Positions 45,170 to 57,372 are shown, counted from the stretch's first letter. The stretch: 64,000 bases of DNA from Acanthosepion pharaonis (GCA_903632075.3 CAHIKZ030005202.1:987501-1051500), one strand, 5' to 3'. Program-made: numbers and translations. Notes: a model not told the origin generated them from the letters alone.

Positions 45170-45815
45170 ACTTCGCTACACAGTAATAACCATGTTTCAA
45201 AAACCGAAGCTAAAAACTTTAAATTTAATTATATAACTAAATTAAAAGCATTATTTCTGTTTCATCTTCAAGCGAATAATTTAACGAAAAAAATGCCGAA
45301 AACCTTTTTGTCGTTAATAATAATTTAAAAAAAATTAAAAAAAACAGACGACATGTGTTTAACGGATGTCAGAATTCGTGGAAAAATGCACCCCTCCCCT
45401 CCCTAAACTTAACCGGTTTTTCGAACGTAACTCATAATTGATACAACAATAGTTAATAAAAATGAACATGCTACTGCCCCTGTCTCAATGACTGGATTTC
45501 TCTGTATCCTTGGAAACAGGAAATTATGAAATTATATGTGCGTTTAAAACTCAATAAATTTAAAAATAAGTTATTCCAAAATTCGCTTGATGATGAAACG
45601 AAACTAAAGATTTTAATTTAATTATATAATTAAATTTGAAGTTTTTAGCTTCGGTTTTTGAAACATGGTTATTACTGTGTAGCGAATAAACCATATTTTA
45701 AATAAGTTAATTTATATATAATATTTATGCTCTGTAAATTGACATTGAGCACTGTTTTTTAAAAATAAAAAATATCAATAAGAACTCCGGATTGTATATC
45801 TTAGTGTTCTTTCTT

Positions 45816-45822
<7 letters not shown>
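45170..45822 (+). mobile_element. Family X copy 2
   Basis: Matches 9530-10155 in order. Here GTTTCAAAAACCGAAGCTAA (45194) and TTAGCTTCGGTTTTTGAAAC (45645) are inverted, so X is itself a long fold-back with its ends about 450 bp apart. Confidence 0.7.

Positions 45823-45898
<76 letters not shown>
45823..45898. repeat. (TA)n microsatellite
   Basis: TA run starting at the end of family X. Confidence 0.95.
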
Positions 45899-45899
<1 letters not shown>

Positions 45900-46283
45900 T
45901 TTTGGAAGCAGTTTATTATTTTCGGTGTCTGCGGAGGCGTGCCAGATATTGCAAATTAAAAAACGCTATCGTAAAATTCTAAGATCTTTTTTTAAGTATA
46001 CACGCAACGACACCACGAGATGTAATTAATTTTCTTTCTGAGGTGATGACTAATCTCTAGGCAAAACGGACGATTAAGATTCTTTAGTTCTGGATTAATC
46101 TGCATTTCTGTCTGAATTCTTCATCCGATTGCCAAGCCGTCTTTCTTCTTCGGCTGTAAAATTTCTTTAGTCTCAAAATATTATCATGGCGTTCCATTCA
46201 ACGGAATTGAAAACATACAATGCACTTAGAGCCTTATGTAATTATTTTTACCCCCTTTCAGTAATTCATCACAATCTCTTCAT
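45899..46283. other. Nothing recognised
   Basis: No supported feature. Confidence 0.3.
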
Positions 46284-46286
46284 TCA

Positions 46287-46352
<66 letters not shown>

Positions 46353-46413
46353 CAGTCTGTTCTTTATCAATCTATATATCTCAGTATGTTCATTATCTAT
46401 GTATTTCAGTCTG

Positions 46414-46479
<66 letters not shown>

Positions 46480-46518
46480 CCAGTCCATTATCTATCCATT
46501 ACAGGCTGTCGATTATTC

Positions 46519-46574
<56 letters not shown>

Positions 46575-46657
46575 GTGTCTCAGTCTATTTCCATTTTCTA
46601 TCTATCTATTCATCTATCTATCTATCTATCTATGTGTCTCAGTCTGTTCATTTTCTA

Positions 46658-46712
<55 letters not shown>

Positions 46713-46728
46713 GTGTCTCAGTCTGTTC

Positions 46729-46781
<53 letters not shown>

Positions 46782-46833
46782 GTGTCTCAGTCTGTTCATT
46801 ATCTATCTATCTATCTATCTCTCTATCTATCTA

Positions 46834-46868
<35 letters not shown>

Positions 46869-46884
46869 GTGTCTCAGTCTGTTC

Positions 46885-46953
<69 letters not shown>

Positions 46954-46973
46954 GTGTCTCAGTCTGTTCATTT

Positions 46974-47023
<50 letters not shown>

Positions 47024-47085
47024 CCAGTCAGTTCATTATCTATCCATTACAGGCTATCTATCTATCTATATATCTATCTATCTAT
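46284..47085. repeat. (TATC)n array of about 800 bp with CAGTCTGTTCATT spacers
   Basis: TATC runs of 30-70 bp alternate with GTGTCTCAGTCTGTTCATT spacers, giving an irregular 60-90 bp higher-order repeat. The long frames of SIYLSIYL repeats reflect only the 4-bp period. Confidence 0.95.
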
Positions 47086-47994
47086 CACATTTTCAAATTC
47101 AATATTGGTTTTCTTGTCGGTATACACTCACGTAAATAAACTTTCCCGTTATAAACACTTTTTTTTCCAAATATTGTATGATTATCTTCCAGTCCCCACA
47201 AAATGGCAGCTATATCTTGACACGATTCCTGGCTTTTCATTAAGTGTTAATATCACCGCTAAAATATTGTGAAGGCGACCTGATAGTTGATAGCGATTCC
47301 GAAAGAGGAGATTGCAGATTTCTTCGAAAGTGGAGGGAGAACTGGGTCAAATCGTCGAACGGCTAATATTACATGTGAAGAAGCCCCTAACTGCTTTGGA
47401 AACAGATTTATTGACTTTGAAATGTTAGTTTTGTTTTTCTCCGCTGACTATATCCGGTGGTTTTCTCCGTTGTCAAGACGACGTTACCATAGAAACAGAT
47501 TCTAAAGAAGGAACAAATGATTCAAATATTATTTGATATTCTGAGATCAGTTAACATACTAACTAAAAAAAAAGAAAAAAAAGGAAGTGAATCCCCATGA
47601 TTTGGCCGATGCATTCACCGACCATCGTGATTTTCTAATGTCATTATCAGTTAAATTTTATTCTAAAAATGTCATCAGCGTGATTCAGCCGAAAGCGTTG
47701 TTCGGCCATTCTGATTTTTCGATATCAGTCATTATTATATTAATCTGAAAGTAAGATGGACGAATATTCTCATCTTTGTTATTATCTACGATTTTCTACC
47801 AGTGCGCTTCTCTGCTTGCCTCATTGCCTGAAATATCATTATCCAAAACGTATTAGGACCATCAGCTATTGTAAATTTTGTCACTACACTTTTTTCTAAG
47901 TAATTCTTTTAAAAAATATAAGGCCATTGATTTGAGTGTGCAAAGAGAAAATTAGTACGTGTATTGACTGAGAACCGGAAACAATGCTTGCATA
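47086..47994. other. Nothing recognised
   Basis: About 900 bp. The 72-codon frame at 47287-47505 has no recognised domain. CAGCCGAAAGCGTTGTTCGG near 47690 resembles the 3' side of the hairpin motif. Confidence 0.35.
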
Positions 47995-48001
47995 GGTATC
48001 A

Positions 48002-48051
<50 letters not shown>

Positions 48052-48560
48052 GAGATGAGGTATGTACAGTATTTACATTAGTCGGACTATTGTCCTCATC
48101 TTTGTCGCCATATTTGTCACAACGTTTCGGCCGTTCTACGCTCCGGCCTTTCAGGTGGTAGGAATTTCTGAACTGAACCCTTTATTTTGATCACTGGGGT
48201 AGACTGTTCTAGTTCCACGTGCCATGTTTGATGGATGTCAGTTATCAGTTATCTCCTGCTAATTAATTGTGGATAAAGGCGTTGGTTAGATCCAGTGACA
48301 GACCCAAAGAAGGTGAGTTCAATTCCAGGTTAAGGCGGTGGAGGACTTTCAGAGGGAAAATTAGCAGGAGATAACTGATAACTGACATCCATCAAACATG
48401 GCACGTGGAACTAGAACAGTCTACCCCAGTGATCGAAATAAAGGGTTCAGTTCGAAATTCCTACCACCTGAAGAAGGCCGGAGCGTACAACGGCCGAAAC
48501 GGTGTGACAAATATGGCGACAAAGATGAGGACAATAGTCCAACTAATGTAAATACTATCT
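47995..48560. mobile_element. Two SINE-like repeat S copies head to head (inverted pair)
   Basis: Reverse copy 48050-48250 and forward copy 48270-48550 share ATTAGCAGGAGATAACTGAT, GACATCCATCAAACATGGCA, CGTGGAACTAGAACAGTCTA, CCTGAAGAAGGCCGGAGCGT (forward) and ATATGGCGACAAAGATGAGG. The forward head GGCGTTGGTTAGATCC with GAGTTCAATTCCAGG is tRNA-like. TATC runs abut both outer ends. Confidence 0.75.
48468..48499 (+). ncRNA. Hammerhead-like core hairpin in SINE-like repeat S
   Basis: CTGAAGA (48468-48474), extra A, GGCCG (48476-48480) pairing with CGGCC (48491-48495), then GAAA (48496-48499). Confidence 0.4.
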
Positions 48561-48598
48561 ATCTATCTATCTATCTTACTATCTATCTCAGCCCATTC

Positions 48599-48649
<51 letters not shown>

Positions 48650-48688
48650 CTGTACATTCATTATCTCTATATCTATATCTCACCATTC

Positions 48689-48723
<35 letters not shown>

Positions 48724-48891
48724 CTGTACATTCATTATCTCTATATCTATACCTCACCATTCATTATCTATCTATCTATCTATCTCTTCGTATATATATA
48801 TTTTTTCAACAATAGATTTCCATATTTTTTATCACAAATTTTTTATCCTTTTAATTGTGCCCTCCTTTTTTTCTTTTCTCTTTATAATTCA

Positions 48892-48953
<62 letters not shown>

Positions 48954-48960
48954 CTTCCTT
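48555..48960. repeat. (TATC)n clusters and (TA)n run
   Basis: TATC runs separated by ACATTCATTATCTCTATATC spacers to 48785; TA run 48897-48950. Confidence 0.95.
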
Positions 48961-48964
48961 TTTT

Positions 48965-49160
48965 TTTTTTGTCTCGTCATGTTATTCTAACTACAGCCCG
49001 TCTTTCTGAAATTGGCAGCTTGGTACACGCGAGATATCTTCCCCACTCTTCAACCCACAACCCTTTTCATCTATGTTTACAATCTTACTCCTCCACTTCC
49101 CAGACTACTAATAATAGACAAAACTTAGCGCTTTTACACCGAACAAAATTTTTAATTTAA
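48965..49160. repeat. Repeat shared with 40940-41060
   Basis: TTATTCTAACTACAGCCCGT, CTTTCTGAAATTG.CA.CTTG and CGAGATATCTTCCCC-like blocks recur in both places, same orientation. No protein recognised. Confidence 0.55.
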
Positions 49161-49256
49161 GTTTATTTTCATAAATCTTTTTCGTACTGATTATATTGGT
49201 ACCCTATCGTTTGTCCTTGTTTTATAAACTAACCTATCTATTTTACATAATACAAG

Positions 49257-49282
49257 AAGCATACATACATACATACATACAT

Positions 49283-49350
<68 letters not shown>
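49257..49350. repeat. (CATA)n-(TA)n microsatellite
   Basis: CATA run then TA run. Confidence 0.95.
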
Positions 49351-49351
<1 letters not shown>

Positions 49352-49354
<3 letters not shown>

Positions 49355-49403
49355 AGTGAGCCAGACAAACCTACCTAGCTAGCTTCGTCTGGCTCACTAG
49401 GTG
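49352..49403. repeat. Short palindrome
   Basis: ACCTAGTGAGCCAGAC and GTCTGGCTCACTAGGT are perfect inverted arms of 16 bp around a 20-bp loop containing CTAGCTAG. Confidence 0.85.
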
Positions 49404-49631
49404 TATCTAGGTCTGCTCTACGGTTGTATTGAGCTCTTTTGTTAGTTAGTTGTTTACTCGTATCTGGGTTTTTTCTTAGGGGTTCAGACCTGCATCTGTG
49501 CGATTTTGATTTTTTTTGTCGGCAGAAGTTCATGTTTATAGCTCTTTCTTTTTTTAAAACCTTTTTTTCCCTCGAGATTGATTTGATTAACAAATCAAAA
49601 ATTCTTGGGTTTTTCGAAACGAGTCTAGTTA

Positions 49632-49678
<47 letters not shown>

Positions 49679-49739
49679 TATTTTTATTATAATTATTTTT
49701 TTAAAAAAATATGATTCCTTTGCTGCATAAAAGTTCACA
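49404..49739. other. Unassigned sequence with TC/TA microsatellite
   Basis: TC then TA run 49629-49672. Remainder not recognised. Confidence 0.4.
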
Positions 49740-50110
49740 TGTTTCAAAAACAAAAGCCGAAAACCTCAATATAATCATTAAAATTAAATTGAATTAAAGT
49801 ATCAAGCCATGTTTCATCCTCAAGCGAATTGATACCTAAATTTTCATTTGATCATAAAACAGGTCTTGATACTTTAATTCAATTTAATTTTAATAATTAT
49901 ATTGAGGTTTTCGGCTCTTGTTTTTGAAACATGTGAACTGTTATGTAGCGACGGAATCATATTTTTTTTTTTAAATAATTATAATCTAAGCTCTACTTCT
50001 GTATGGAGCACTGCATTTAAAAATAAAAACAAAAAAACTAAATAACTCCGGATTATTTACCTAACGTGTTCTTTCCTATTTTTCTACATATCTGCACATA
50101 TATATATATA
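49740..50110 (+). mobile_element. Family X copy 3 (internally deleted fold-back)
   Basis: GTTTCAAAAACAAAAGCCGA (49740) is mirrored by TCGGCTCTTGTTTTTGAAAC (49911-49930); the loop is about 60 bp. It continues through GAGCACTGCATTTAAAAATA to GTGTTCTTTCCTATTTTTCT and a short TA run. Confidence 0.75.
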
Positions 50111-50129
50111 TACTTACAGTACTTATTTG

Positions 50130-50665
50130 ATGCGACAATTCAACTGTCATATCATTGTTGAAATCTACTCATCAATTCATTCAATCAAGTATTTAATCAA
50201 ATACATATCAAAGGGGTCAGATCAAGCTTATTTTGTATATACCACCCACACTAATTTTTTTTTCCTTTTGATTTAAGTTAAATTTAAAATTGAACAAGGG
50301 AATGACTCCTATCCAAAATATAAAGGGAGAAATCCAGAAGATGGAGGTCACATCGACAAGATCCAAATGAGACAATATGGACGTCAAGTAAAGCAAGAAA
50401 TTACCAATCAGCGGGTTGTGCCTTACAATAAATGTTTGTTGCGACAATTCAACTGTCATTTCAATGTGGAAATCTGCTCATCAGTTCATTGAATCAAGAA
50501 TTGAATCAAATGCAATTCAAAGGAGTCAGATCAAGTTGTTTTTGTACACACACACCCACTGAAATTTTTTACCTTTCTTTTAAATTTGAACAAGGGAAGG
50601 ACACTTAACCAAAATATAGAAGGAGAAAGCCATAAAATGGAGGTCACATCGGCAGGATCATTGAG
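50130..50665. repeat. Direct duplication of about 300 bp
   Basis: GCGACAATTCAACTGTCAT occurs at about 50133 and 50439; both are followed by TCAAATACAT/TGCAATTCAAAGG, AGTCAGATCAAG and AAATTTGAACAAGGGAA-type blocks and GATGGAGGTCACATCG. A third partial copy lies at 51845-51935. Not identified. Confidence 0.75.
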
Positions 50666-50776
50666 TAATATTGAAATGCATCATTTTTCTACACAAATTA
50701 TAACAATGATTTAAAATCACTCATCATTTTATTACAAAATAAAACGACACGCAGCAAGATGACGGTAATTTGGCTA

Positions 50777-50778
<2 letters not shown>

Positions 50779-50829
<51 letters not shown>
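50779..50829. repeat. (TA)n microsatellite
   Basis: TA run. Confidence 0.95.
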
Positions 50830-50832
<3 letters not shown>

Positions 50833-50911
50833 TATTCAAATTTAGGTAATCCGTATGGATAGACCTGAGAAGGATGATATCCAGAGAGCTCAATGTAAGA
50901 TTCAGAGCATA

Positions 50912-51537
50912 TATGTTTGAATAAAAGACAGACCACGTTGAGATTCCATGTAATAAGCTACTTCACCATAACCCCTTTAACAGGGTTCTGGAACATCAGA
51001 CTTTACTTTACTTCGACTGCTTCATAGGAAATACCCAAAACTCCACTGAATTTCAAATTAATTTCTTCGTAGATTGTTTTTAAAATTTTAGATATTTATC
51101 AAACCTTAACCTCCCAAATATGCACGTTAAAGTAACGCGAACTGACAGCGTCTAGGAATTTGAATGAAACCTGTCGGATAATTTATTGGGGCTGTTATAA
51201 CGCGTCTTCCTCAATGTAGCCTTTATCGCCCACCCCTTAACCACCTTTATCTAGAGACGAGACGCGTTAGTTAGAGCAACATCCAGCCGATACACTGGGG
51301 TTAAAATAGAAAACTAAAATGATACATATGACACACTCACATCCTCTCTCCCACCTCACTTCCTCACTTCGTTAACTTTGCGTATACTTGATGAGGTCCG
51401 TAAAAAACGTGTGAATTTTCTTTTCATTCTTCATTTCAGCTTTTGGAAGTAAAGTCTGAAGATCCAGAACCCTGCTAAAGGGGTTATGGTGAAATAACTT
51501 ATTACATGGAATCTTAACGTGGTCTGTCTTTTATTCA

Positions 51538-51545
<8 letters not shown>
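50912..51545. mobile_element. Fold-back element with about 100-bp arms
   Basis: GTTTGAATAAAAGACAGACC, CATGTAATAAG, CACCATAACCCCTTTA and CAGGGTTCTGGA at the left are inverted at the right (TCCAGAACCCTG at 51467, GGTTATGGTGAAATAA, GGTCTGTCTTTTATTCAAAC at 51522-51541). The centre of about 420 bp has no recognised coding sequence. (TA)n follows at 51543-51598. Confidence 0.85.

Positions 51546-51598
<53 letters not shown>
51543..51598. repeat. (TA)n microsatellite
   Basis: Directly joined to the fold-back arm. Confidence 0.95.
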
Positions 51599-51602
<4 letters not shown>

Positions 51603-51659
51603 CCGATAAGAATATTATCTTAGCTTGAAGCAATTTTGAAGGGCCAGACGCGTTACATA

Positions 51660-51900
51660 GATTTTTTCTCCATTCTGTCATTTAGTTATCCACTAATTGT
51701 CTGATATTCTTTACGTACTGTGTCCCATCAGGATGTAGGCGATCATGGTCCTCCACAGCTTGCTGTCTCTTGTAGCTCTTAATAAATTTTCTCTTTTTGC
51801 TTTTTTCGCTCAAACCCTGCCCTACCATCCATTTACTCAAGTATTTTTCCTTTTGATTTAAATTAAATTTAAATTTGAACAAGAGAATGACTCTTAACGA
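51660..51900 (-). pseudogene. LINE-B C-terminal remnant
   Basis: Reverse strand LSKWMVGQGLSEKSKKRKFI then KSYKRQQAVEDHDRLHPDGT, as in 37600-37925. Confidence 0.7.
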
Positions 51901-52084
51901 AAATATAGAAGGAAAAATCGAGAAGATGGAGGTCTAACAAAAAATGTGACACACAGCAAGGCACGAGTAATTTGGCTAGTATTCGATAAAAATAACATAT
52001 ATACGCCATATAAATTACTTATGGTCCACATGCCAGAAAACTCCACAATTACTTCAAGTTATTGCTCATCCAGACAGGGGAGCA

Positions 52085-52206
52085 AACAAAGAATTATTAC
52101 TCAAGATATACCACTTATTACTCAAGATATACCACTTATTACTCAAGATATACCACTTATTACTCAAGATATACCACTTATTACTCAAGATATACCACTT
52201 ATTAAT
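52085..52206 (+). repeat. 21-bp minisatellite, about 5.5 copies
   Basis: TTACTCAAGATATACCACTTA is repeated without change; in the 51946-52209 frame this gives LITQDIP repeats. The rest of that frame shows no domain, so it is not called a gene. Confidence 0.9.
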
Positions 52207-52440
52207 TAAATCGAAACTCGATAATGGTAGCTTTATATATGACGAAGCAAGAAAAACCTACGTAAAAGAACTCTATTGAGTGCATCACCAAGGATTAAGA
52301 ATTAGGTTTAAGGATTAAAAATAGGCCTAGAAATCTTTCAAGATATCCCCGGGGGGGAACCTATACACAGAAGAACATGAACTGCCATTAGTAATACGAC
52401 GTGAAAAAAGAACTTGTTCTTCAATGCTATATTAAACTCT
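52207..52440. other. Unassigned sequence
   Basis: Nothing recognised. Confidence 0.3.
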
Positions 52441-52900
52441 CAATCCCCATCTTCATTGCCATATTCACAACGTTTCGGGGTCTATATCTCCCAGACGAGG
52501 TATTATGATTACTTGCATTATTTACATTATTCGGACTGTTATCCTCATCTTCATTGCCATACTCACAACGTTTCGACCTCTGTATCTCTGAGATGAGGTA
52601 TTATGATTACTTGCATTATTTACATTATTCGGACTGTTATCCTCATCTTCATTGCCATACTCACAACGTTTCGGCCTCTATATCTCTGAGATGAGGTATT
52701 ATGATTACTTGCATTATTTACATTATTCGGACTGTTATCCTCATCTTCATTGCCATACTCACAACGTTTCGACCTCTGTATCTCTGAGATGAGGTATTAT
52801 GATTACTTGCATTATTTACATTATTTGAACTTTTATCCTAATCTTCAATGCCATATTCACAACGTTTCGACCGTTGTACGCTCCGGACTTCTTCAGGTGG
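52441..52900 (-). repeat. 98-bp tandem array of SINE-like repeat S body (about 4.5 units)
   Basis: CACAACG at 52466, 52564, 52662, 52760 and 52858, exact 98-bp steps. Only the last unit keeps the hairpin with CTTCTTCAGG (52861-52897); the others jump from CGTTTCGACC or GGCC to TCT.TATCTCTGAGATG. Confidence 0.95.
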
Positions 52901-53600
52901 TTGGAATGTTCTGAGTTTGTAACAACCATTCCGAAATTACTCTATGGGCCATTAAAATATTGCCGTGGACCCTCAATTTGCTATTATTTTGTGTGGTAAC
53001 AGTAATGTTACCTGGGCCTCCTTGTCCATATAGAATCCCGGTTGAGAACCTCTGGTCTAGTGATATCTCGTCTAGTTATGATTTTAGTACTGCCTTGTTA
53101 TTACTTCCCCTGTTTTTACTGAATGAATGCACCTCTTCTCCCCAACTATGGGTTAATTAGTAAAACTTGTATCACTAAAATCATTATTATCTTTTAAAAA
53201 ATTCTTAAAATCTAGAAGTATTTTCTGGCTTTGAATAACCCGCAAATAAGTCGTCAAAAACGCATCAATCAATGAAATACTGATTAGCTGCACAGGCAAT
53301 TCTTTTAGATTCATTTACACTCTCTGGAATATAAATTTATAGAAAGTACCGTGGCCACAAAGTGGGGGATCAGTTTATATATTAATCTTCATATAAAATT
53401 GATCCCCTACTTTATCTCTGCGTTATAATTCATTGTTTGTTTATCAAATTCTCTTCTCCCTTCCTAGCTATGAGTCAATTAGTAAGATTCGTATCTCTAA
53501 AATCATTATTATCTCTCCACAAACCCTTTATTTCATCCACTAGGTTAGACTGTTCTAGTTCCACGTACCATGCCTCTTCCGGATGTCTCAGTTATTTCCA
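52901..53600. repeat. Duplicated SINE-flank segments
   Basis: TTAATTAGTAAAACTTGTAT with TCACTAAAATCATTATTATC (about 53152) recurs as AATTAGTAAGATTCGTATCT (about 53478) and TTTAGTAAAACCTTTG (about 54012). TTAGACTGTTCTAGTTCCAC (53546) is repeat S body in reverse. No gene. Confidence 0.5.
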
Positions 53601-53699
53601 TTTGACTCAACTCTCCAGCATCCTTCTTTGGAACCACTGTGGCTTCAAGACTCTTCTTCATCTGTGAGGAGATTATCCTGTATTCACTGCCTTAGAGGA

Positions 53700-54000
53700 G
53701 GACTGATATGGCACCTCGAGGCGGTGTCATGGTTAACAAGCTTGTCTCGCTAGAACAATTACGACTGAGTGTGGTAACACTGGGTGCTCCATACTTTCGG
53801 CCGTGTGCCACATCTAAGCTACCATAGGAAATGGCAACTTGACGTGGTGTAATGGTTAACAGAACTTGTTTCGTTAGGTACGACTAGTGAGTCCGATCTC
53901 GTCTCATTACATTCGATTTTAGTACTACGCTACGTATGGAAATGGCAACTCGACGTGGTGTTTTAGCAATCTTGTCTCGCTGAATGAATTCGATCCCCAA
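53700..54000 (+). repeat. Three tandem tRNA-like (A-box) relics
   Basis: GCGGTGTCATGGTTAACAAG (53720), GACGTGGTGTAATGGTTAAC (53842) and CGACGTGGTGTTTTAGCAAT (53952), each followed by CTTGTCTCGCT or CTTGTTTCGTT. They look like repeated SINE heads. Confidence 0.55.
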
Positions 54001-54109
54001 CTTTGGGTTAATTTAGTAAAACCTTTGTATCACTAAAATACGTTTATGTTCAGTAATCTTTTCTTTTCTCCTAACGAAATCTTTTTCTGTTTCTTAATAC
54101 TATTCTGCG

Positions 54110-54345
54110 CTTAATTTTAGTCATTGAGGAAGGTCGAAGAGCGCATCGACTGAAAGCGTAGAACAAAACTCAATAAGAATAGGATAATGAATTCGAACTG
54201 CCACTCGATGATAATGGTATCGCTTCGAGTTTTACTCATTGAACAAGTTCGATGAACACCTCGGCTGAAAGGGTAGTACAAAAACCAATAAATTATCCAC
54301 TGAAGAAGGTCGTAGAGCGTCTCGGCTGAAACCTAGTGACAAAAC
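54110..54345 (+). ncRNA. Three successive hammerhead-like core hairpins
   Basis: The copies at about 54124-54157, 54239-54270 and 54300-54331 have TTGAGGA/TTGAACA/CTGAAGA, an extra A, a helix (GGTCGA/TCGACT; GTTCG.../CGGCT; GGTCG/CGGCT) and GAAA. The helix is kept by compensating changes and G-U pairs between the first and third. Tandem period about 60-115 bp. Confidence 0.4.
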
Positions 54346-54354
54346 TAACAATAA

Positions 54355-57300
54355 TCGCGTCCTGGGTAAGACGATAAACTACATCCATGTCCTGGGTAAG
54401 ACGATAAACTACATCCGACAGCATGGTATCTGATCAGGAGGTTTTGACGAGTTAAAATCTCTAAATTGTTTGTTTCTCCCGGAGCCAAGTGGCAGCACCT
54501 CTTTCTCCCTTCAAATAGTTAATAGAGTCAATCAGTAATGTAAAAAAGTGTAAATATAGGTTTTAAAACCAGCAATATATTTTTCCACAAAAAATTTTTA
54601 CCATCCTTTAATTTTAGAAAAAATGATTACCAGGAATACATTTTTGAAAAAAAAATTCATGAAATAAAAATCTTGTCGGAATTAACTAACCCTTTAAGGT
54701 TGACGTAAAACAAAATATAACAAACCACACTGATTTCTTACAAAGATTACATATTCTATTTGAACCTATCCTAAAAATCTTGTCAGCATTAAATAACCCA
54801 TTGAGGTTGATTGCCGTAAAACAAAATATAACAAACCAAACTGATTTCTTACAAGATTACATATTCTATTCATACGAACCTATCTAAAAATCTTGTCCAT
54901 TAAATAACCCATTGCCTGATATGAGTAAAACAAAATATAACAAACCAAACTGATTTCTTACAAAGATGTCATATTCTATTCATACGAACCTATACTAAAA
55001 ATCTTGTCAGCATTAAATAACGATTGAGGTTGATATGCGGTAAAACAAATATAACAAACCAAACTGATTTCTTACAAAAGATTACATATTCTATTCATAC
55101 GAACCTATATAGGAAATCTTGTCAGCATTAAATAACCCATTGAGGTTGATATGTGTAAAAAAAATATAACAAACCAAACTGATTTCTTACAAAGATTACA
55201 TATTCTATTCATACGAACCTATCCTAAAAATCTTGTCGGCATTCCGATCCATTGAGGTTGATATGCCGTAAAACAAATATAACAAACCAAACTGATTTCT
55301 TACAAAGATTACATATTCTATTCATACGAACCTATCCTAAAAAATCTTGTTGGCATTAAATAACCCATTGAGGTTGATATGCCGTAATGGTTATATAACA
55401 AACCAAACTGATTTCTTACAAAGATGACATATTCTAGTTCGATCCTCAAAAATCTTGTCAACATTAAATAACCCATTGAGGTTGATATGCCGTAAAACAA
55501 ATTATAACAAACCAAACTGATTTCTTACAAAAATTACATATTCTATTCATACGAACCTACTAAAAATCTTGTTCATTAATAACCCATTTTGATTTTCCGT
55601 AAAACAAAATATAACAAACCACACTGATTTCTTACAAAAGATTACATATTCTATTCTACGAACCTATCCTAAAAATCTTGTCGGCATTAAATAACCCATT
55701 GAGGTTGAATGCCGTAAAAACAAAATATAACAAACCACACTGATTCAATAAAGAATATTCTATTCATGAACCTATCTAAAATCTTGTCGGCATTAAATAA
55801 CCCATTGAGGTTGATATGGTAAACAAAAATATAACAAACCAGTTTTTCTTTACAAAGATTACAAGTTCGATGAACCTATCCCTTGTCGGCATTAAATAAA
55901 TTGAGGTTGATATGCCGTAAAACAAAATATAACAAACCACTGATTTCTTACAAAAATTATTCTATTCAACGAACCTATCCTAAAAATCTTGTCGGCATTA
56001 AATAACCCATTGAGGTTGATATGCCGTAAAACAAACAATAACAAACCACACTGATTTCCAAAGATTACATATTCTATTCATACGAACCTATCCTAAATGT
56101 CTTGGCATTAAATAACCCATTAGGTTGATATCCGTAAAACAAAATATAACAAACCACAGGATTTTTTTTGACGAAGTGGAAACCTAAAAATTGTCGGCAT
56201 TAAATTCCCAGGTTTCTCCGTAAAACAAATATAACAAACCACACTGATTTCTTACAAAAGATTACATATTCAATTCATTAACCTCCTAAAAATCTTGTCG
56301 GCATTAAATAACCCATTGAGGTTGATATGAAAGTAAAACAAAATATAACAAACCACACTGATTTCTTACAAAGATTACATATTCTATTCATACGAACCTA
56401 TAAAAATCTTTCAGCATTAAATAAAGGTTGATATGCCGTAAAACAAAATATAACAAACCAAATGATTTCTTACAAAAGATTACAATTCTAATGAACCTAT
56501 CCTAAAAATCTTGTCAACATTAAATAACCCATTGAGGTTGATATGCCGTAAAAAAAAATAACAAACCAAACTGATTTCTTAAAAAATATTCTATTCATAC
56601 GAACCTATCCTAAAAATCTTGTCGGCATTAAATAACCCATTGAGGTTGATATGCCGTAAAACAAAATATAACAAACCACACTGATTTCTTACAAAGATTA
56701 CATATTCTATTCATACGAACCTATCCTAAAAATCTTGTCAGCATTAAATAACCCATTGAGGTTGATATGCCGTAAAACAAAATATAACAAACCAAACTGA
56801 TTTCTTACAAAGATTACATATTCTATTCATACGAACCTATCCTAAAAATCTTGTCAGCATTAAATAACCCATTGAGGTTGATATGCCGTAAAACAAAATA
56901 TAACAAACCAAACTGATTTCTTACAAAGATTACATATTCTATTCATACGAACCTATCCTAAAAATCTTGTTGGCATTAAATAACCCATTGAGGTTGATAT
57001 GCCGTAAAACAAAATATAACAAACCACACTGATTTCTTACAAAGATTACATATTCTATTCATACGAACCTATCCTAAAAATCTTGTCAACATTAAATAAC
57101 CCATTGAGGTTGATATGCCGTAAAACAAAATATAACAAACCAAACTGATTTCTTACAAAGATTACATATTCTATTCATACGAACCTATCCTAAAAATTTT
57201 GTCGGCATTAAAAAACCCTTTGAGGTTCATATGCCTTAAAACAAAATAAACCAAATCAAACTAATTTCTTACAAAGAATACATATTCTATTTATACGAAC

Positions 57301-57372
57301 CTATCCTAAAAATCTTGTCGGCATTAAACAACCCACTGAGGTGTTGATATGCCTAAAACAAAACAAAGCAAA
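54355..57372 (-). mobile_element. R-element, reverse copy with expanded 116-bp array
   Basis: The 3' block is at the left (TAAGACGATAAACTACATCC, duplicated; ATCAGGAGGTTTTGA; CCAGCAATATATTTTTCC) and the 5' end at the right (AAAACAAAACAAAGCAAATC). The 5' segment is tandemly expanded in between. Confidence 0.85.
54700..57355 (-). repeat. 116-bp tandem array, about 24 copies, left two thirds degraded (array D)
   Basis: Reverse-strand unit: CGGCATATCAACCTCAATGG, GTTATTTAATGCCGACAAGA, TTTTTAGGATAGGTTCGTAT, GAATAGAATATGTAATCTTT, GTAAGAAATCAGTTTGGTTT, GTTATATTTTGTTTTA. At 56636, 56752, 56868 and 56984 the period is exactly 116. From 54.7 to 56.55 kb many units lack 1-25 bases each; from 56.6 kb on they are clean. 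The unit is the same segment that is repeated about four times at 20957-21370. Confidence 0.95.

Noticed and set aside
46186..47272. Long forward frames (up to 317 codons) of SIYLSIYL repeats
   Set aside because: They arise solely from the 4-bp TATC period, which is open in several frames at once; no other coding signal.
51946..52209. Frame with LITQDIP heptapeptide repeats as a repeat protein
   Set aside because: The repeat is a perfect 21-bp minisatellite, the rest of the frame is short and AT-rich with no signal peptide or domain, and there is no evidence of splicing or expression.
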